A stretch of 64,000 nt of DNA from JAJPKK01 sp963824905 (GTDB lineage: Bacteria > Pseudomonadota > Alphaproteobacteria > Rhizobiales > Xanthobacteraceae). The stretch's first letter is position 1. The number at the start of each line of letters is the position of its first letter. The notes under the pieces are model-generated. The model saw only the letters and a program-made list of their open reading frames with translations, had not been told where the DNA came from and did no database searches. Position numbers and translations under genes: made by a program. Positions 39,604 to 48,730 of the stretch are shown here, in pieces. The stretch covers positions 124,001-188,000 of the forward strand of contig CAWGRH010000013.1 in assembly GCA_963824905.1 (NCBI GenBank). Reading direction: 5' to 3'.

Positions 39604-40586
39604 TCACTCCGGCTTGATGCCCGCGAACCTGATCACCTTGCCCCACTTCTCGGTTTCATCCGCGACGAGTGTTCTGAAGTCGGCGGGCGAGACCAGACAG
39701 CGGCGTGCCGCCGATGTCGGCAAGCCGCGCTCTTCATATTCGGATCGGTGAGAGCGGCGTTCACGGCTTTGTTCAGCTTGTCGACGATTTCGGTCGGAGT
39801 GTCCTTCGGTGCGCCTATTCCATGCCAGAAGCTCGCCTCGTAACCCGGCAGGAAATCGTTCACGGTTGGAACGTCAGGCAGCACCTCGGAGCGCATCGCC
39901 GTCGTCACCGCCAACGCACGCAGCCGGCCGGTCCTGATGTGCTCGATGGACGCGGAGATCGGAGCGAAAACGACCTGCACCTGTCCGCCGAGCAGATCCG
40001 TGAGTGCAGGCGCCCCGCCGCGATACGGCACGTGAACCATGTTGATACCGGCCATCATCTTGAAGAGCTCCCCGGCCACGTGGGTCGAAGTACCATTACC
40101 TGCGGATGCCATGTTTATCTTGCCTGGATTGGCTTTGGCGTAGCAAATGAACTCGGTAACGGTTTTGGCGGGGAACGACGGACGGACTTCGATAAAAAGC
40201 GGCTCACGGATGATGCCGGCGATCGGCGCAATGTCGCGGATAAAATTGAAACTGAGCTTCTCGTAGAGCGTCGCATTGATCGCGTGCGGTGAAACCGACC
40301 GACAGAAGCGTAAGGCCGTCCGCCGGTGCACGTATGGTCGCCTCGGTGGCGATGTTGCCGCCCGCACCGGGCCGATTCTCCACGACGAATTGCTGGCCAA
40401 GACGCTCTGACAGCCATTGTCCCATTAAGCGCGCAACGATATCTACTGGTGCCGCCAGGGGGAAAGCCGACGATGATGCGCACCGGGCGTGACGGATAGG
40501 TTTGCGCGCTCGCGACGCGCGAGAAAGTTGGCAGAGCGGCGGCGCCCGCTGCCAGATGGAGAAATTGTTCGGTGGGGAAGTTTCAT
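39604..40586 (-). pseudogene. Bug/TctC-family receptor gene with five +1 frameshifts
   Basis: Translating all frames recovers a complete receptor like its neighbour: MKLPHR, then QFLHLAAGAAALPTF, RIIVGFPPGGT, VDIVARLMGQWLSERLGQQF, NATLYEKLSFNF, and the C-terminus VADETEKWGKV. Single extra bases lie near 40568, 40444-40450, 40292-40294, 39726-39730 and 39691. Removing all five leaves 978 nt and 325 codons plus stop, the length of the intact paralogues. All changes are insertions, which points to base-calling error or to an unusual decay. As written it cannot be translated whole. Confidence 0.75.
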
Positions 40587-40628
40587 GATGCGACCCTCGA
40601 CCAATTGTCGGTGATGAAATGACTGCCA

Positions 40629-41606
40629 CTACTCCGCCTTGATGCCTGCGAACTTGACGACTTTGCCCCATTTGTCCGTTTCGTCGGCAATGAGCTTTTC
40701 GAAATCAGCGGGTGAGCCCGAGAGCGGCGTGGCGCCCAACTCTGCGAGTCGCGTTTTTAACTTGAGGTCGGCAAGGCTTGAATTAACCTCCTTGTTGATC
40801 TTGTTGACGATGTCGGTGGGCGTATCCTTCGGTGCGCCAAGGCCGTGGAAGGAACTATTCTCGTAACCGGGCAAGTATTCGCCCACGGTCGGGATGTTCG
40901 GCAACGGGTCTGCGCGCGTCGCCGTCGTCACTGCCACCGGGCGCAGCGCACCGGCTTTGATGAACCCGATCGACGACTGCATCGTGTCGAACATGACCTG
41001 CACCTGTCCGCCGAGCAAATCATTGAGCGCGGGCGCTCCCCCACGATAGGGGACATGTGTCATGTTGATGCCGGCCATCATCTTGAACTGCTCGCCGGCA
41101 ACATGTTGCGCGGTCCCATTACCCGCCGACGCCATATTGATCTTGCCGGGATTGGCCCTCGCGTAGGCAATAAAGGCTGGCACTGTCTGGGCGGGAAACG
41201 AAGGATGCACCACCATGACGTTGGGCACGCGATCGATGCTGGCGACCGCACTTATGTCGCGGGCGAAATTGAAACTAAGTCTTTCATAGAGCGTCGTGTT
41301 GACTACGTTCGCCACGGTAACCAGGAGGAGAGTGTACCCGTCGGGGGGCGCTTTCACCACCGCCTCCGTGGCGATGTTGCCGCCGGCACCGGTTCGGTTC
41401 TCGACGATGAGTTGCTGACTTAGTCGCTCCGAAAGAATTTGGCCTATCAGACGCGCGATAGTATCGCCGCCTGCGCCCGCGGCGAAGCCACTGATAATGT
41501 GCACCGGTCGCGTCGGATAGCCTTCCGCCTTCGCGATGTGCGATGCGGCTTGGAGCGCGGCGGCGCCCGCGGCCAAATGCAGAACCTGTCGGCGAGGAAC
41601 GTTCAT
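40629..41606 (-). CDS. Bug/TctC-family tripartite tricarboxylate receptor
   Basis: The 325-residue receptor starts MNVPRRQVLHLAAGAAAL, a twin-arginine-type signal, and is expected in the periplasm. Family marks include YPTRPVHIISGFAAGAGGDTIARL, IVENRTGAGGNIATEAVVKAPPDGYTL, the NMASAGNGTAQHVAGEQF ligand-pocket loop and VPYRGGAPALNDLLGGQV. Its ligand (a carboxylate) cannot be read from sequence. Neither tctA nor tctB is adjacent, so it must share a membrane partner or act as a sensor. Confidence 0.92.
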   Translation of the reverse strand: MNVPRRQVLHLAAGAAALQAASHIAKAEGYPTRPVHIISGFAAGAGGDTIARLIGQILSERLSQQLIVENRTGAGGNIATEAVVKAPPDGYTLLLVTVANVVNTTLYERLSFNFARDISAVASIDRVPNVMVVHPSFPAQTVPAFIAYARANPGKINMASAGNGTAQHVAGEQFKMMAGINMTHVPYRGGAPALNDLLGGQVQVMFDTMQSSIGFIKAGALRPVAVTTATRADPLPNIPTVGEYLPGYENSSFHGLGAPKDTPTDIVNKINKEVNSSLADLKLKTRLAELGATPLSGSPADFEKLIADETDKWGKVVKFAGIKAE

Positions 41607-41651
41607 GATGTCCTCTCGATGCTGGTCGCGTTCAGGACGTGCCAGGAAAAA

Positions 41652-42638
41652 TTATTGCCCTTTCATGCCGGCGGCCCTGATGATCGGCCACCACCTTTCA
41701 ATATCGCGCCTTTGAAGAGCACCGAGCGCTTCCGGCCTTTGCTGCTCGCGCGAAGGAAGCTCTTGTCCTTGCTCGGCGAGCCGGGCACGCACCGCCGGAT
41801 CGGCTAAGGCATCAACGACCGCGGCATTGAGCTTATCGATGATAATTTTTGGAGTGCCTTTGGGTGCAAAAAGGGCATACCAGTTCGACATATAGAGGCC
41901 GGGCAATCCCGCCTCGTCCACAGTCGGAATATCGGGCGCGATTGCCAAGCGCCTGCTGGCGCTGACGGCATATGCCTTTATCGTTCCGGCATTCACTTGC
42001 GGCACGGAGGCGGTCGGTGGCTCGATCATGATGTCGAAAACGCCCGCCACCAAATCCTGCATCGCCGGGCCGGCACCTCTGTAGTGCAGAAACTGGAAAC
42101 GCGTGCCTGTAGTGTTCTGGAGCAAAACGCCGAGGACGTGACCGGGGCTGCCGACGCCGACCGTCCCCTGGGACGCCTTATCGGGGTTGGCCTTAAGCCA
42201 CGCGACGAGTTCCTGAAGGCTGGTTGCCGGCATGGCCTTCTTTGCGTCGATCAGAAGAGGGTTGCTCGCAATTTGCGCAATGGGCTCGAAGTCTTTGACC
42301 ACATCGTACGAGAGCCCGAAGAGGACCCCATTGGCGACGTGCGTGTTCCATAGGCCCATTACGAGTGTGTAACCATCGGGGGCAGCGCGAGCGGCTCGTC
42401 CAACGCCGATGCTGCCATTCGCGCCGGCTACATTTTCGATGACCACGGGTTGACCGAGCGATGCCCGCATCCGCTCACCCACGATACGCCCTATCGCATC
42501 CGACCCTCCGCCGGGAGTGAATGGCATAATCATCGTGATTGGTCGCGTCGGATAGGTCTGCGCCAAAGCCAAGTGCGGCACGCTGGAAAGTGCGGCGGCG
42601 CCCGCCAAACGCAGAAATTGTCGTCGCGGAAGTTTCAT
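41652..42638 (-). CDS. Bug/TctC-family receptor, second subgroup
   Basis: The ATG at 42638 gives 328 residues; an ATG six codons upstream is less likely. The leader is MKLPRRQFLRLAGAAALSS (twin-arginine type). Core marks are ITMIMPFTPGGGSDAIGRIVGERMRA, VVIENVAGANGSIGVGRAARAAPDGYTLVMG and the C-terminal RDIERWWPIIRAAGMKGQ. The last segment and the ENVAGA motif are shared only with the gene at 46280, so these two form a distinct subgroup. Its ligand is unknown. Confidence 0.92.
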   Translation of the reverse strand: MKLPRRQFLRLAGAAALSSVPHLALAQTYPTRPITMIMPFTPGGGSDAIGRIVGERMRASLGQPVVIENVAGANGSIGVGRAARAAPDGYTLVMGLWNTHVANGVLFGLSYDVVKDFEPIAQIASNPLLIDAKKAMPATSLQELVAWLKANPDKASQGTVGVGSPGHVLGVLLQNTTGTRFQFLHYRGAGPAMQDLVAGVFDIMIEPPTASVPQVNAGTIKAYAVSASRRLAIAPDIPTVDEAGLPGLYMSNWYALFAPKGTPKIIIDKLNAAVVDALADPAVRARLAEQGQELPSREQQRPEALGALQRRDIERWWPIIRAAGMKGQ

Positions 42639-42969
42639 CGTGCCCCCTGATGACAAGGGAACGTCGTGCAGTCATCCCGACTGCCTTCGACAATACGTCT
42701 GATCGAAAAAGTTTGCCGGCCGCCGGCACGTACGCTGCCCTTAAAATTACGAGACTTTCGGCACGTCGCGCTGGCAGCTCTTTTGTGAGGTTACCAGTTT
42801 TTCGTTGTTTGAATAGGCCCGCCGCACAAGCTGGCGTTCCTACTGGTGAGGTTGAATCCGTCGCGCTCACACGACTGCATCGAGTCCGCAAAAACGCGCC
42901 GCGCTGCCAGGAAGAGACCAGCCTTTTCCGCCGCGCCCACGTTACGAAGCGTAATGGAACGTGCCAGAG
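42639..42969. other. 331-bp intergenic gap, no gene seen
   Basis: This gap between two minus-strand receptor genes is more AT-rich than the coding DNA and holds several short A/T runs. I found no convincing reading frame, RNA gene or repeat. It probably contains the promoter of the gene at 41652 and the end of the transcript from 42970. Confidence 0.4.
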
Positions 42970-43949
42970 CTACTGCGCCGCAGTGCCTGACGAAATAATA
43001 ACTTTAGCCCATTTTTCGGTGGTTGCCGCCATCTCTGCGCCGAACGCGGCGGGCGTCGCGGGGATCGGCATCGCTGTCTGCTCGGTAAGCAGCGTCTTTA
43101 TATGCGAATCGGCAAGCGCGGCGTTGACCGCTCGGTTGAGCCGCGCGACTATTTCTGGAGGGGTCGCCGTTGGCGCGCCGAGGCCGACCACCGAACTTGC
43201 TTCATAGCCGGAGACGGTTTCCGCCAATGTGGGAAGCTCCGGGATCACCTCCGACCGGGCGCTTGTCGCTACTCCCAGTCCTCGAAGCTTTCCAGCCTTG
43301 ATGGGTTCGAGCGAGCTCGCGAGGTTGTCGAACATGGCTTGCACCTGTCCGCCGAAGAGATCCGTCAGAGCGGGCGCCGTGCCGCGATAAGGGACGTGAA
43401 CGATGTCGATGCCGGCCATCGATTTGAACAGCTCGCCGGCAAGGTGCAGCGACGTACCGGTCCCCGAGGACGCGAAGTTGACCTTGCCCGGATTGGCCTT
43501 GGCGTAGGCAATGAACTCGGCAGTCGTCTGCGCAGGGAATGACGGATGCACTTCCAACACGATAGGCAGCCGGACCAGCCCCGCGACCGCAGTGATGTCA
43601 TGCATGAAGTTGAACGGCAGGTGCTTGTACAACGACGCATTGATCATGTTGGCGGTGCTGATTACCAGCAGCGTGTAGCCGTCTGCGGGCGACTTTCGCG
43701 ACCAGGTCGGTGCCGAGGTTTGCACCGACACCCGCCCTGTTCACGACGATGAAATGCTGGCCAAGTCGCTCCGACAAATACGGCGCAATCAAGCCGAGCG
43801 ATCGTGTCCGTGCTGCCGCCCGGGGGGAAGGGTACGACGATGAGAACCGGCCGCGTCGGATAGATCTGCGCCCTGGCGACGCGCGACAGGGCCGGGAAAG
43901 CGGCGGCACCGGCAGCCAGCTGGAAAAATCGTCGACGTGGAAGTTTCAT
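42970..43949 (-). pseudogene. Bug/TctC-family receptor gene with two +1 frameshifts
   Basis: Three frames together encode one receptor: MKLPRRRFFQLAAGAAAF and PTRPVLIVVPFPPGGSTDTIAR in frame 1, IAPYLSERLGQHFIVVNRAGVG in frame 2, and SPADGYTLLVISTANM onward in frame 3. Extra single bases lie at 43791-43792 and about 43693. Removal gives 978 nt, that is 325 codons plus stop. The two extra bases are the only damage, so a sequencing cause is likely. Confidence 0.78.
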
Positions 43950-43995
43950 GAAGTGAGACCCGCGATTATTTGGTGATCGAATAGTTTCGGACCGA

Positions 43996-44976
43996 TCAGT
44001 CCGGCTTGGCGCCGGAGAATTTGACCACCTTGGCCCATTTGGCGGTTTCATCCGCCATGAATCGACCGAATTCGGCCGGCGTGGCCGCGGCGACGGTGCC
44101 GCCGAGATCGACGAGCCGCGACCGCAACTTCGGATCGGCGAGGCCCGCGTTGATTTCACGGTTGAGCCTGTCGATTATCTCCGCGGGCGTTGCGCCCGGC
44201 GCGCCGATGCCGAACCAGGCGCTCGCTTCGTAGCCCGGTACGAACTCCGCAACGGTCGGGACATCCGGCAAAGCGGGGGAACGGACGGCCGTGGTCACCG
44301 CGAGGGGGCGCAGCCTGCCGGCCCGGATGTATTCGATCGAGCCGGGCAGGTTGTCGAAAACGACTTGCACTTGCCCGCCGATGAGATCCGCCACGGCCGC
44401 CGCCGCGCCCCGATAGGGCACGTGCACCATCCGTACGCCCGTCATCATGTTGAACAGCTCTCCGGACACGTGGACGGAAGTCCCGCTGCCGCCCGACCCC
44501 ATGTTGATTTTGTCCGGGTTGGCCTTGGCATACGCGACGAACTCCGGGACCGTGCTGGCCGGCACCGCGGGGTTCACCTCCATGACATTGGGCACACGCA
44601 TGACGAGGGCGACTGCAGCGATGTCACGCAGGAAGTTGAAGCTGAGCTTGTCATAAAGCGTCGCGTTGATCGCGTTCGCCGGGTTCAGGAGGAGAAGCGT
44701 GTAGCCATCCGGCGACGCATTCGCCACCGCCTCGGTGGCGATGTTGTTGGCGGCACCCGCCCGGTTCTCCACGATGACGGGCTGTCCGAGCCGCTCCGTC
44801 AGCCATTGAGCGATCAGGCGCGCGGTGATGTCGGTCGCGCCGCCCGGTACGTAGCCGACGATGAGACGCACCGGTCGGGTCGGATAAGGCTGCGCCCTCG
44901 CGATTCGCGGAAGGGCCGGGAGGGCGGCAGCGCCTGCCGCCAGATGGAGAAATCGTCGCCGGTGGGGAAGGTTCAT
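43996..44976 (-). CDS. Bug/TctC-family tripartite tricarboxylate receptor
   Basis: The start at 44976 gives 326 residues beginning MNLPHRRRFLHLAAGAAAL (twin-arginine type); upstream codons lack leader features. Family marks include YPTRPVRLIVGYVPGGATDITARLIAQWL, VIVENRAGAANNIATEAVANASPDGYTL and VPYRGAAAAVADLIGGQV. It is one of the first-subgroup paralogues and closest in style to the genes at 39604 and 42970. It should be a periplasmic carboxylate-binding protein. Confidence 0.92.
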   Translation of the reverse strand: MNLPHRRRFLHLAAGAAALPALPRIARAQPYPTRPVRLIVGYVPGGATDITARLIAQWLTERLGQPVIVENRAGAANNIATEAVANASPDGYTLLLLNPANAINATLYDKLSFNFLRDIAAVALVMRVPNVMEVNPAVPASTVPEFVAYAKANPDKINMGSGGSGTSVHVSGELFNMMTGVRMVHVPYRGAAAAVADLIGGQVQVVFDNLPGSIEYIRAGRLRPLAVTTAVRSPALPDVPTVAEFVPGYEASAWFGIGAPGATPAEIIDRLNREINAGLADPKLRSRLVDLGGTVAAATPAEFGRFMADETAKWAKVVKFSGAKPD

Positions 44977-45053
44977 GATGTACGACCCTCCAATGATTGG
45001 AGATGGAAATAGCAGCAGTTCAATGCCGGCCCGGCTTGCGTTGCCGGCCCCAA

Positions 45054-46031
45054 TCACTCCGCCCGGATGCCCGCGGTCTTGACCACCTTGCGCCACTTCT
45101 CCGTCTCTTCGGCGATCAGCTTGCCGAACGCCTGCGGGGAGAGCGGCAGCGGCGTGTCGCCGAAATCGGCGATGCGCTGCGACAGGCGCGGATCGGCGAG
45201 CCCGGCAGTGATCGCTTCGTTGAGCGTGCGGACGATCTCGGGCGAGGTGGCGCGGGGCGCGGTGACACCGACGAAGATGCTCGCCTCGTAGCCGGGCACG
45301 GTCTCCGCCATCGCCGCAACATCAGGCAGCAGCGGCGCGCGCATTGCGCTGGTCACCGCCAGCGCGCGGAGCTTTCCCGACCTCACGTGGATGAGCGTCG
45401 ACGCCATCGTGCCGAAATAGACCTGCACCTGCCCGCCGAGGAGGTCGGTGAGCGCCGGGCCGCCGCCGCGATAGGGCACGTGCAGCAGGTCGGCGCCGGT
45501 CAGGCTGTGAAACAGCTCCCAGAACATGTGCGGCGCGCTGCCGATGCCCGCCGTCGCCACCGTGAGCTTTCCCGGATTGGCCTTGGCGTAGGCGAGCATA
45601 TCGGCGACGGAGCGCGCGGGGACCGAAGGGTGCACCACGAGCACGCCCGGCGCCCGCGCGATCGAGGCGACCGCGGCACTGTCGCGGATGAAATCGAACT
45701 TCAGGTTCTCGTAGAGCGAGCTGTTCCAGGTGTCGCCGGAGGTCGCTAGCAGGAGCGTGTAGCCATCTCCCGGCGCGCGCACCACCGCGTCGGCGGCAAG
45801 GTTTCCCCCCGCTCCGGTGCGGTTCTCGACAATGAATTGCTGGCCGAGGCGCTCGGAGAGCCACTGGCCGATAAGGCGGGCATAGAGGTCGTTGATGCCG
45901 CCCGGCGGATAGCCCGAGACGATCCGCACCGGCCGCGTGGGATAGCTCTGCGCGGTAGCGAAGCGCGAGGCTGCCGGTAGCGCAACGGCGGCGGCGGCGA
46001 GACGCAGAAACTGTCGACGCGGATGGTCCAT
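45054..46031 (-). CDS. Bug/TctC-family tripartite tricarboxylate receptor
   Basis: The ATG at 46031 gives 325 residues with the leader MDHPRRQFLRLAAAAVAL, a close match to the twin-arginine consensus. It has PVRIVSGYPPGGINDLYARLIGQWLSERLGQQF, TATAGIGSAPHMFWELF-like pocket residues and VPYRGGGPALTDLLGGQV. The pocket loop differs from the neighbours (GIGSAPHMFWEL in place of GNGT), so it probably binds a different ligand. It ends 77 bp before the next gene of the array. Confidence 0.92.
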   Translation of the reverse strand: MDHPRRQFLRLAAAAVALPAASRFATAQSYPTRPVRIVSGYPPGGINDLYARLIGQWLSERLGQQFIVENRTGAGGNLAADAVVRAPGDGYTLLLATSGDTWNSSLYENLKFDFIRDSAAVASIARAPGVLVVHPSVPARSVADMLAYAKANPGKLTVATAGIGSAPHMFWELFHSLTGADLLHVPYRGGGPALTDLLGGQVQVYFGTMASTLIHVRSGKLRALAVTSAMRAPLLPDVAAMAETVPGYEASIFVGVTAPRATSPEIVRTLNEAITAGLADPRLSQRIADFGDTPLPLSPQAFGKLIAEETEKWRKVVKTAGIRAE

Positions 46032-46097
46032 GGGGTGACCTTTCGATGAGTTTGCTGCGTCCGTCCCTCGTTTCCCTGCGCTTCCCGCCCTGACAAT

Positions 46098-46207
46098 GTC
46101 ATTGCCCGGCTCGATCGGGCAATCCAGTAACCCCTGTGTTTGAATGACGCGGTGTCGCCTCACGAGACCGGTGGTTACTGGATCGCCCGGTCAAGCCGGG
46201 CGATGAC
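46098..46207. repeat. Intergenic long palindrome (GTCATTGCCCGGC family)
   Basis: GTCATTGCCCGGCTCG, AATCCAGTAACC on the left are mirrored by GGTTACTGGAT and CCGGGCGATGAC on the right. A further partial copy follows near 46240. It lies between two receptor genes. Confidence 0.7.
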
Positions 46208-46279
46208 CGCAATTCTCTTCTTTGCTCAGAACGAAACCCGCGTCGCAAGCCCGGCGATGACGGCGGATGGGTCTGCGGA

Positions 46280-47269
46280 TCACTCTCCCTTGATGTTGGC
46301 GGCCTTGATGATGGGCCACCATTTCGCAATGTCGGCGCGCTGCAACGCGGCGAGGGCTTCCGGCGTCTGCTGGTCGCGCGGGGCGATTTCGAGCCCCAAC
46401 TCGATGAGGCGCTTCTGTACCGCCGGATCGGCGAGCGCCGCGACGATGGCGGCGTTGAGCCGGCCGATCACTGCCTTTGGCGTGCCCTTCGGCGCCCACA
46501 ACCCGTACCACAGCGAGGTGCGGAAGCCGGGCAAGCCCGCCTCCTCCGCGGTCGGAATCGCCGGCGCCGTCGCGGCGCGCGTCGCCGACGTCACCGCGAA
46601 AGCCTTGATGCTGCCGGCGCGGACCAGCGCGCGGAAATTCGACGACGGCTCGATCATGAGATCGATCTGTCCGGCGACGAGGTCCTGGGCGGCCGGCCCA
46701 TTGCCGCGATACGGCACAAAATGAAAGCGCGTGCCGGTCTCGCGCTGGAACGAGATGCCCGTGAGCTGCCCGACGGCGCCGACGCCGGCAATGCCGACCG
46801 AGGCGGTATCGGGATTGGCCTTGAGCCAGGCGATCAATTCCTTGAGATCGGCTGCCGGCAAATTCTTCCGTCCGACGATCAGCAGCGGCTCGGAGGCGAG
46901 CTCCGCGATCGGCTCGAGATCGGCGACGAGATCGAACTGCAGCGGATAGAGCCCGCCGATCAGGGCGTGCGTGGTGAGCGTGCCGATGCTCAGCGTGTAG
47001 CCGTCGGGAGCGGCGCGCACGGCGCGCCCGACACCGAGGCTGCCGGCCGCGCCGGCCACGTTCTCGATTATGACGGGCTGGCCGAGGCTCGCGCGGAGCG
47101 GCTCGGAGAGGAGGCGCGCCAGTGTGTCGGTAGCGCCGCCCGCAGGAAACGGCACGATCATGGTGATCGGCCGCGTCGGATAGGATTGCGCACAGGCGAA
47201 GCGCGCGTCCGCCGCGAGCGCAGCGAGCGCGGCACAGACGTCGAGAACGTGGCGGCGGGAAATCTCCAT
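46280..47269 (-). CDS. Bug/TctC-family receptor, second subgroup
   Basis: The 329-residue protein starts MEISRRHVLDVCAALAAL and has the second-subgroup marks ITMIVPFPAGGATDTLARLLSEPLRA, VIIENVAGAAGSLGVGRAVRAAPDGYTL and the tail ADIAKWWPIIKAANIKGE. It resembles the gene at 41652 along its whole length. It is the first gene of the minus-strand receptor array and is followed upstream by the universal stress gene. Confidence 0.92.
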   Translation of the reverse strand: MEISRRHVLDVCAALAALAADARFACAQSYPTRPITMIVPFPAGGATDTLARLLSEPLRASLGQPVIIENVAGAAGSLGVGRAVRAAPDGYTLSIGTLTTHALIGGLYPLQFDLVADLEPIAELASEPLLIVGRKNLPAADLKELIAWLKANPDTASVGIAGVGAVGQLTGISFQRETGTRFHFVPYRGNGPAAQDLVAGQIDLMIEPSSNFRALVRAGSIKAFAVTSATRAATAPAIPTAEEAGLPGFRTSLWYGLWAPKGTPKAVIGRLNAAIVAALADPAVQKRLIELGLEIAPRDQQTPEALAALQRADIAKWWPIIKAANIKGE

Positions 47270-47297
47270 GCGCGGGGTCCTGCGGCTCGCTGATACT

Positions 47298-47792
47298 CTA
47301 GCTCATCGCGTCGAGCTCTTCGTCGGTCAGATGCGCCGGCACGATCGCGATCGGTACGGGGAATGAGCCCGCGGTCTTACCGAGATTGCTCACCAGCGGC
47401 CCCGGCCCCTCGCTGTCGGCGGCGGCGGCGAGCACGAGCACTGAAATGTCCTCGTCCTCCTCGATCAGCTTGAGGATTTCCTCGCTGACATCGCCCTCGC
47501 GGATCACACATTCCGGAGTGATGCCGGCGATGCCGTTGGAGCGCCCCGCCGACTTCGCCAGCATGGCATTCGCCTCCTCGCGCGCCTCGGCCCGCATGAT
47601 GTCGGCGACGCCCAGCCATTGCTGGCCGTGGTCGTGGGTCTCGATCACGCGGAGCATGACGACGGTGACGGCGACACGGGCGGCGCGGCGGCTCGCGAAA
47701 TAGACGGCGCGGTCGCATTCCGGCGTGTCGTCGATGACGACGAGGAATTTCGGCTTGTGACCGGCCTCGTAGCTGCGTCGCTTGCGACTCAT
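47298..47792 (-). CDS. Universal stress protein (UspA family)
   Basis: The ATG at 47792 gives 164 residues. The fold signs are KFLVVIDDTPECDRAVYFASRRAARV near the N-terminus and SNLGKTAGSFPVPIAIVPAHL at the C-terminus. The G-2x-G-9x-G(S/T) ATP motif of the UspA class is not clear. In related genomes this gene lies between trpS and the nfuA-like gene; here both neighbours are displaced. A role in stress resistance is known only for the family. Confidence 0.88.
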   Translation of the reverse strand: MSRKRRSYEAGHKPKFLVVIDDTPECDRAVYFASRRAARVAVTVVMLRVIETHDHGQQWLGVADIMRAEAREEANAMLAKSAGRSNGIAGITPECVIREGDVSEEILKLIEEDEDISVLVLAAAADSEGPGPLVSNLGKTAGSFPVPIAIVPAHLTDEELDAMS

Positions 47793-47854
47793 CTGGCCCC
47801 CGGGGCCGTGGACCGCGCCCGACGACGGATCGGCGCCACCGAGCGGATGGTGCC

Positions 47855-48003
47855 ATGGCTCGGCGCCGCAGCACAAGGGAGCGGGTTTGCAGTGCGACGC
47901 GCGCCCTGCCGCGACAGGCGCACCGCTCAGCGGCGGACCACGTCGACGATGTCCTTGACGGGCGCCACGGTTTCCGCGGCGATCTTCCGAGCACGCGGGG
48001 CCG
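47855..48003. repeat. Left copy of a direct repeat flanking segment B
   Basis: This 149-bp stretch aligns without large gaps to 51539-51687. A 35-bp core (47881-47915 and 51565-51599) is identical, and the rest is similar with scattered substitutions. The copy starts in non-coding DNA next to the universal stress gene and ends inside a trpS 3' remnant. Confidence 0.8.
47927..48003 (-). pseudogene. Truncated second copy of the trpS 3' end
   Basis: The minus-strand translation KIAAETVAPVKDIVDVVRR ends in a stop and matches the C-terminus of the intact TrpS at 51610 (KIAAATMGPVKDIVGLIRR). The similarity stops after about 25 codons. It cannot encode a synthetase. It shows that trpS or its target-site end once lay here. 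Confidence 0.8.
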
Positions 48004-48135
48004 GAATGCCGGCTGTGACGCGTGGCCTAGCGAGGGGTTCCGCAACGGCCCGAAGGCAGTCCTCTGAGGTAGGGGGGCTTCGGGCCAAAACCGCACATCC
48101 GCGGCCGCTTTTTTTCTGACAGGCATGCTCGCCGA

Positions 48136-48672
48136 TTAGGCGATCCAAAAAATCGGCGGTCGTTTCTTCGCCGGCGCTTCCGGAATTGCATCGGGGTAGC
48201 CAAGGCATAGTGCAGCTATCGGGGTGATGTCATGAGGGATGCCCAGTTCGGCTTTCGCCTCTTGCGTTTTCAACCACGACATCGGCGAGCCGACCCAGCA
48301 AGTCCCCAATCCCCGCGCGTGGGCTGACAACATGAAATTCTGACCGGCCCTGCAGCAGTCTTCTGTCGCTCCGGAAATGACGACCAGCACCGGCGCATCC
48401 CAAAATATCTTGAAGCCCGGCTGGTCGAGCCAACTCCAGCCGGGTTCGTTGCCACGATGGTGGGCCTTCGCGTGGTTCATTGCCGTCATGCCGAGGGCCG
48501 CGATGCGCTCGATACCCTGAACGACATTGAAGGTCCACGGGACCACACTGGCGGTCGGTGGCGGCGCTTGGGCAGCATCCAAAATAATCGCTTCAATAAG
48601 GTCTCGTTCGACCGGTCTCCGGGCATACGACCTTATGGAGCGACGCCCATAAATGGCTTCGAAAACATCCAT
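48136..48672 (-). CDS. Nitroreductase-family flavoprotein
   Basis: The ATG with GAGGAGGGCCAT upstream gives 178 residues. The family marks are MDVFEAIYGRRSIRSYARRPVE at the FMN-binding N-terminus, PPTASVVPWTFNVV near residue 40 and AGQNFMLSAHARGLGTCWVG near 110. These enzymes use FMN and NAD(P)H to reduce nitro groups or quinones. It is in segment B beside a nucleotidyltransferase gene. A perfect 9-bp inverted repeat (48047-48055/48078-48086) lies just downstream. Confidence 0.88.
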   Translation of the reverse strand: MDVFEAIYGRRSIRSYARRPVERDLIEAIILDAAQAPPPTASVVPWTFNVVQGIERIAALGMTAMNHAKAHHRGNEPGWSWLDQPGFKIFWDAPVLVVISGATEDCCRAGQNFMLSAHARGLGTCWVGSPMSWLKTQEAKAELGIPHDITPIAALCLGYPDAIPEAPAKKRPPIFWIA

Positions 48673-48730
48673 ATGGCCCTCCTCGCGCTGTATGATGGAC
48701 CGAGCGAATGTTTGAACCCGTGAAGCAACT

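Noticed and set aside
48047..48086. An intrinsic terminator downstream of the nitroreductase gene
   Set aside because: The 9-bp stem is good but the loop is 22 bases and no T-run follows on the minus strand, so the call is not supported.
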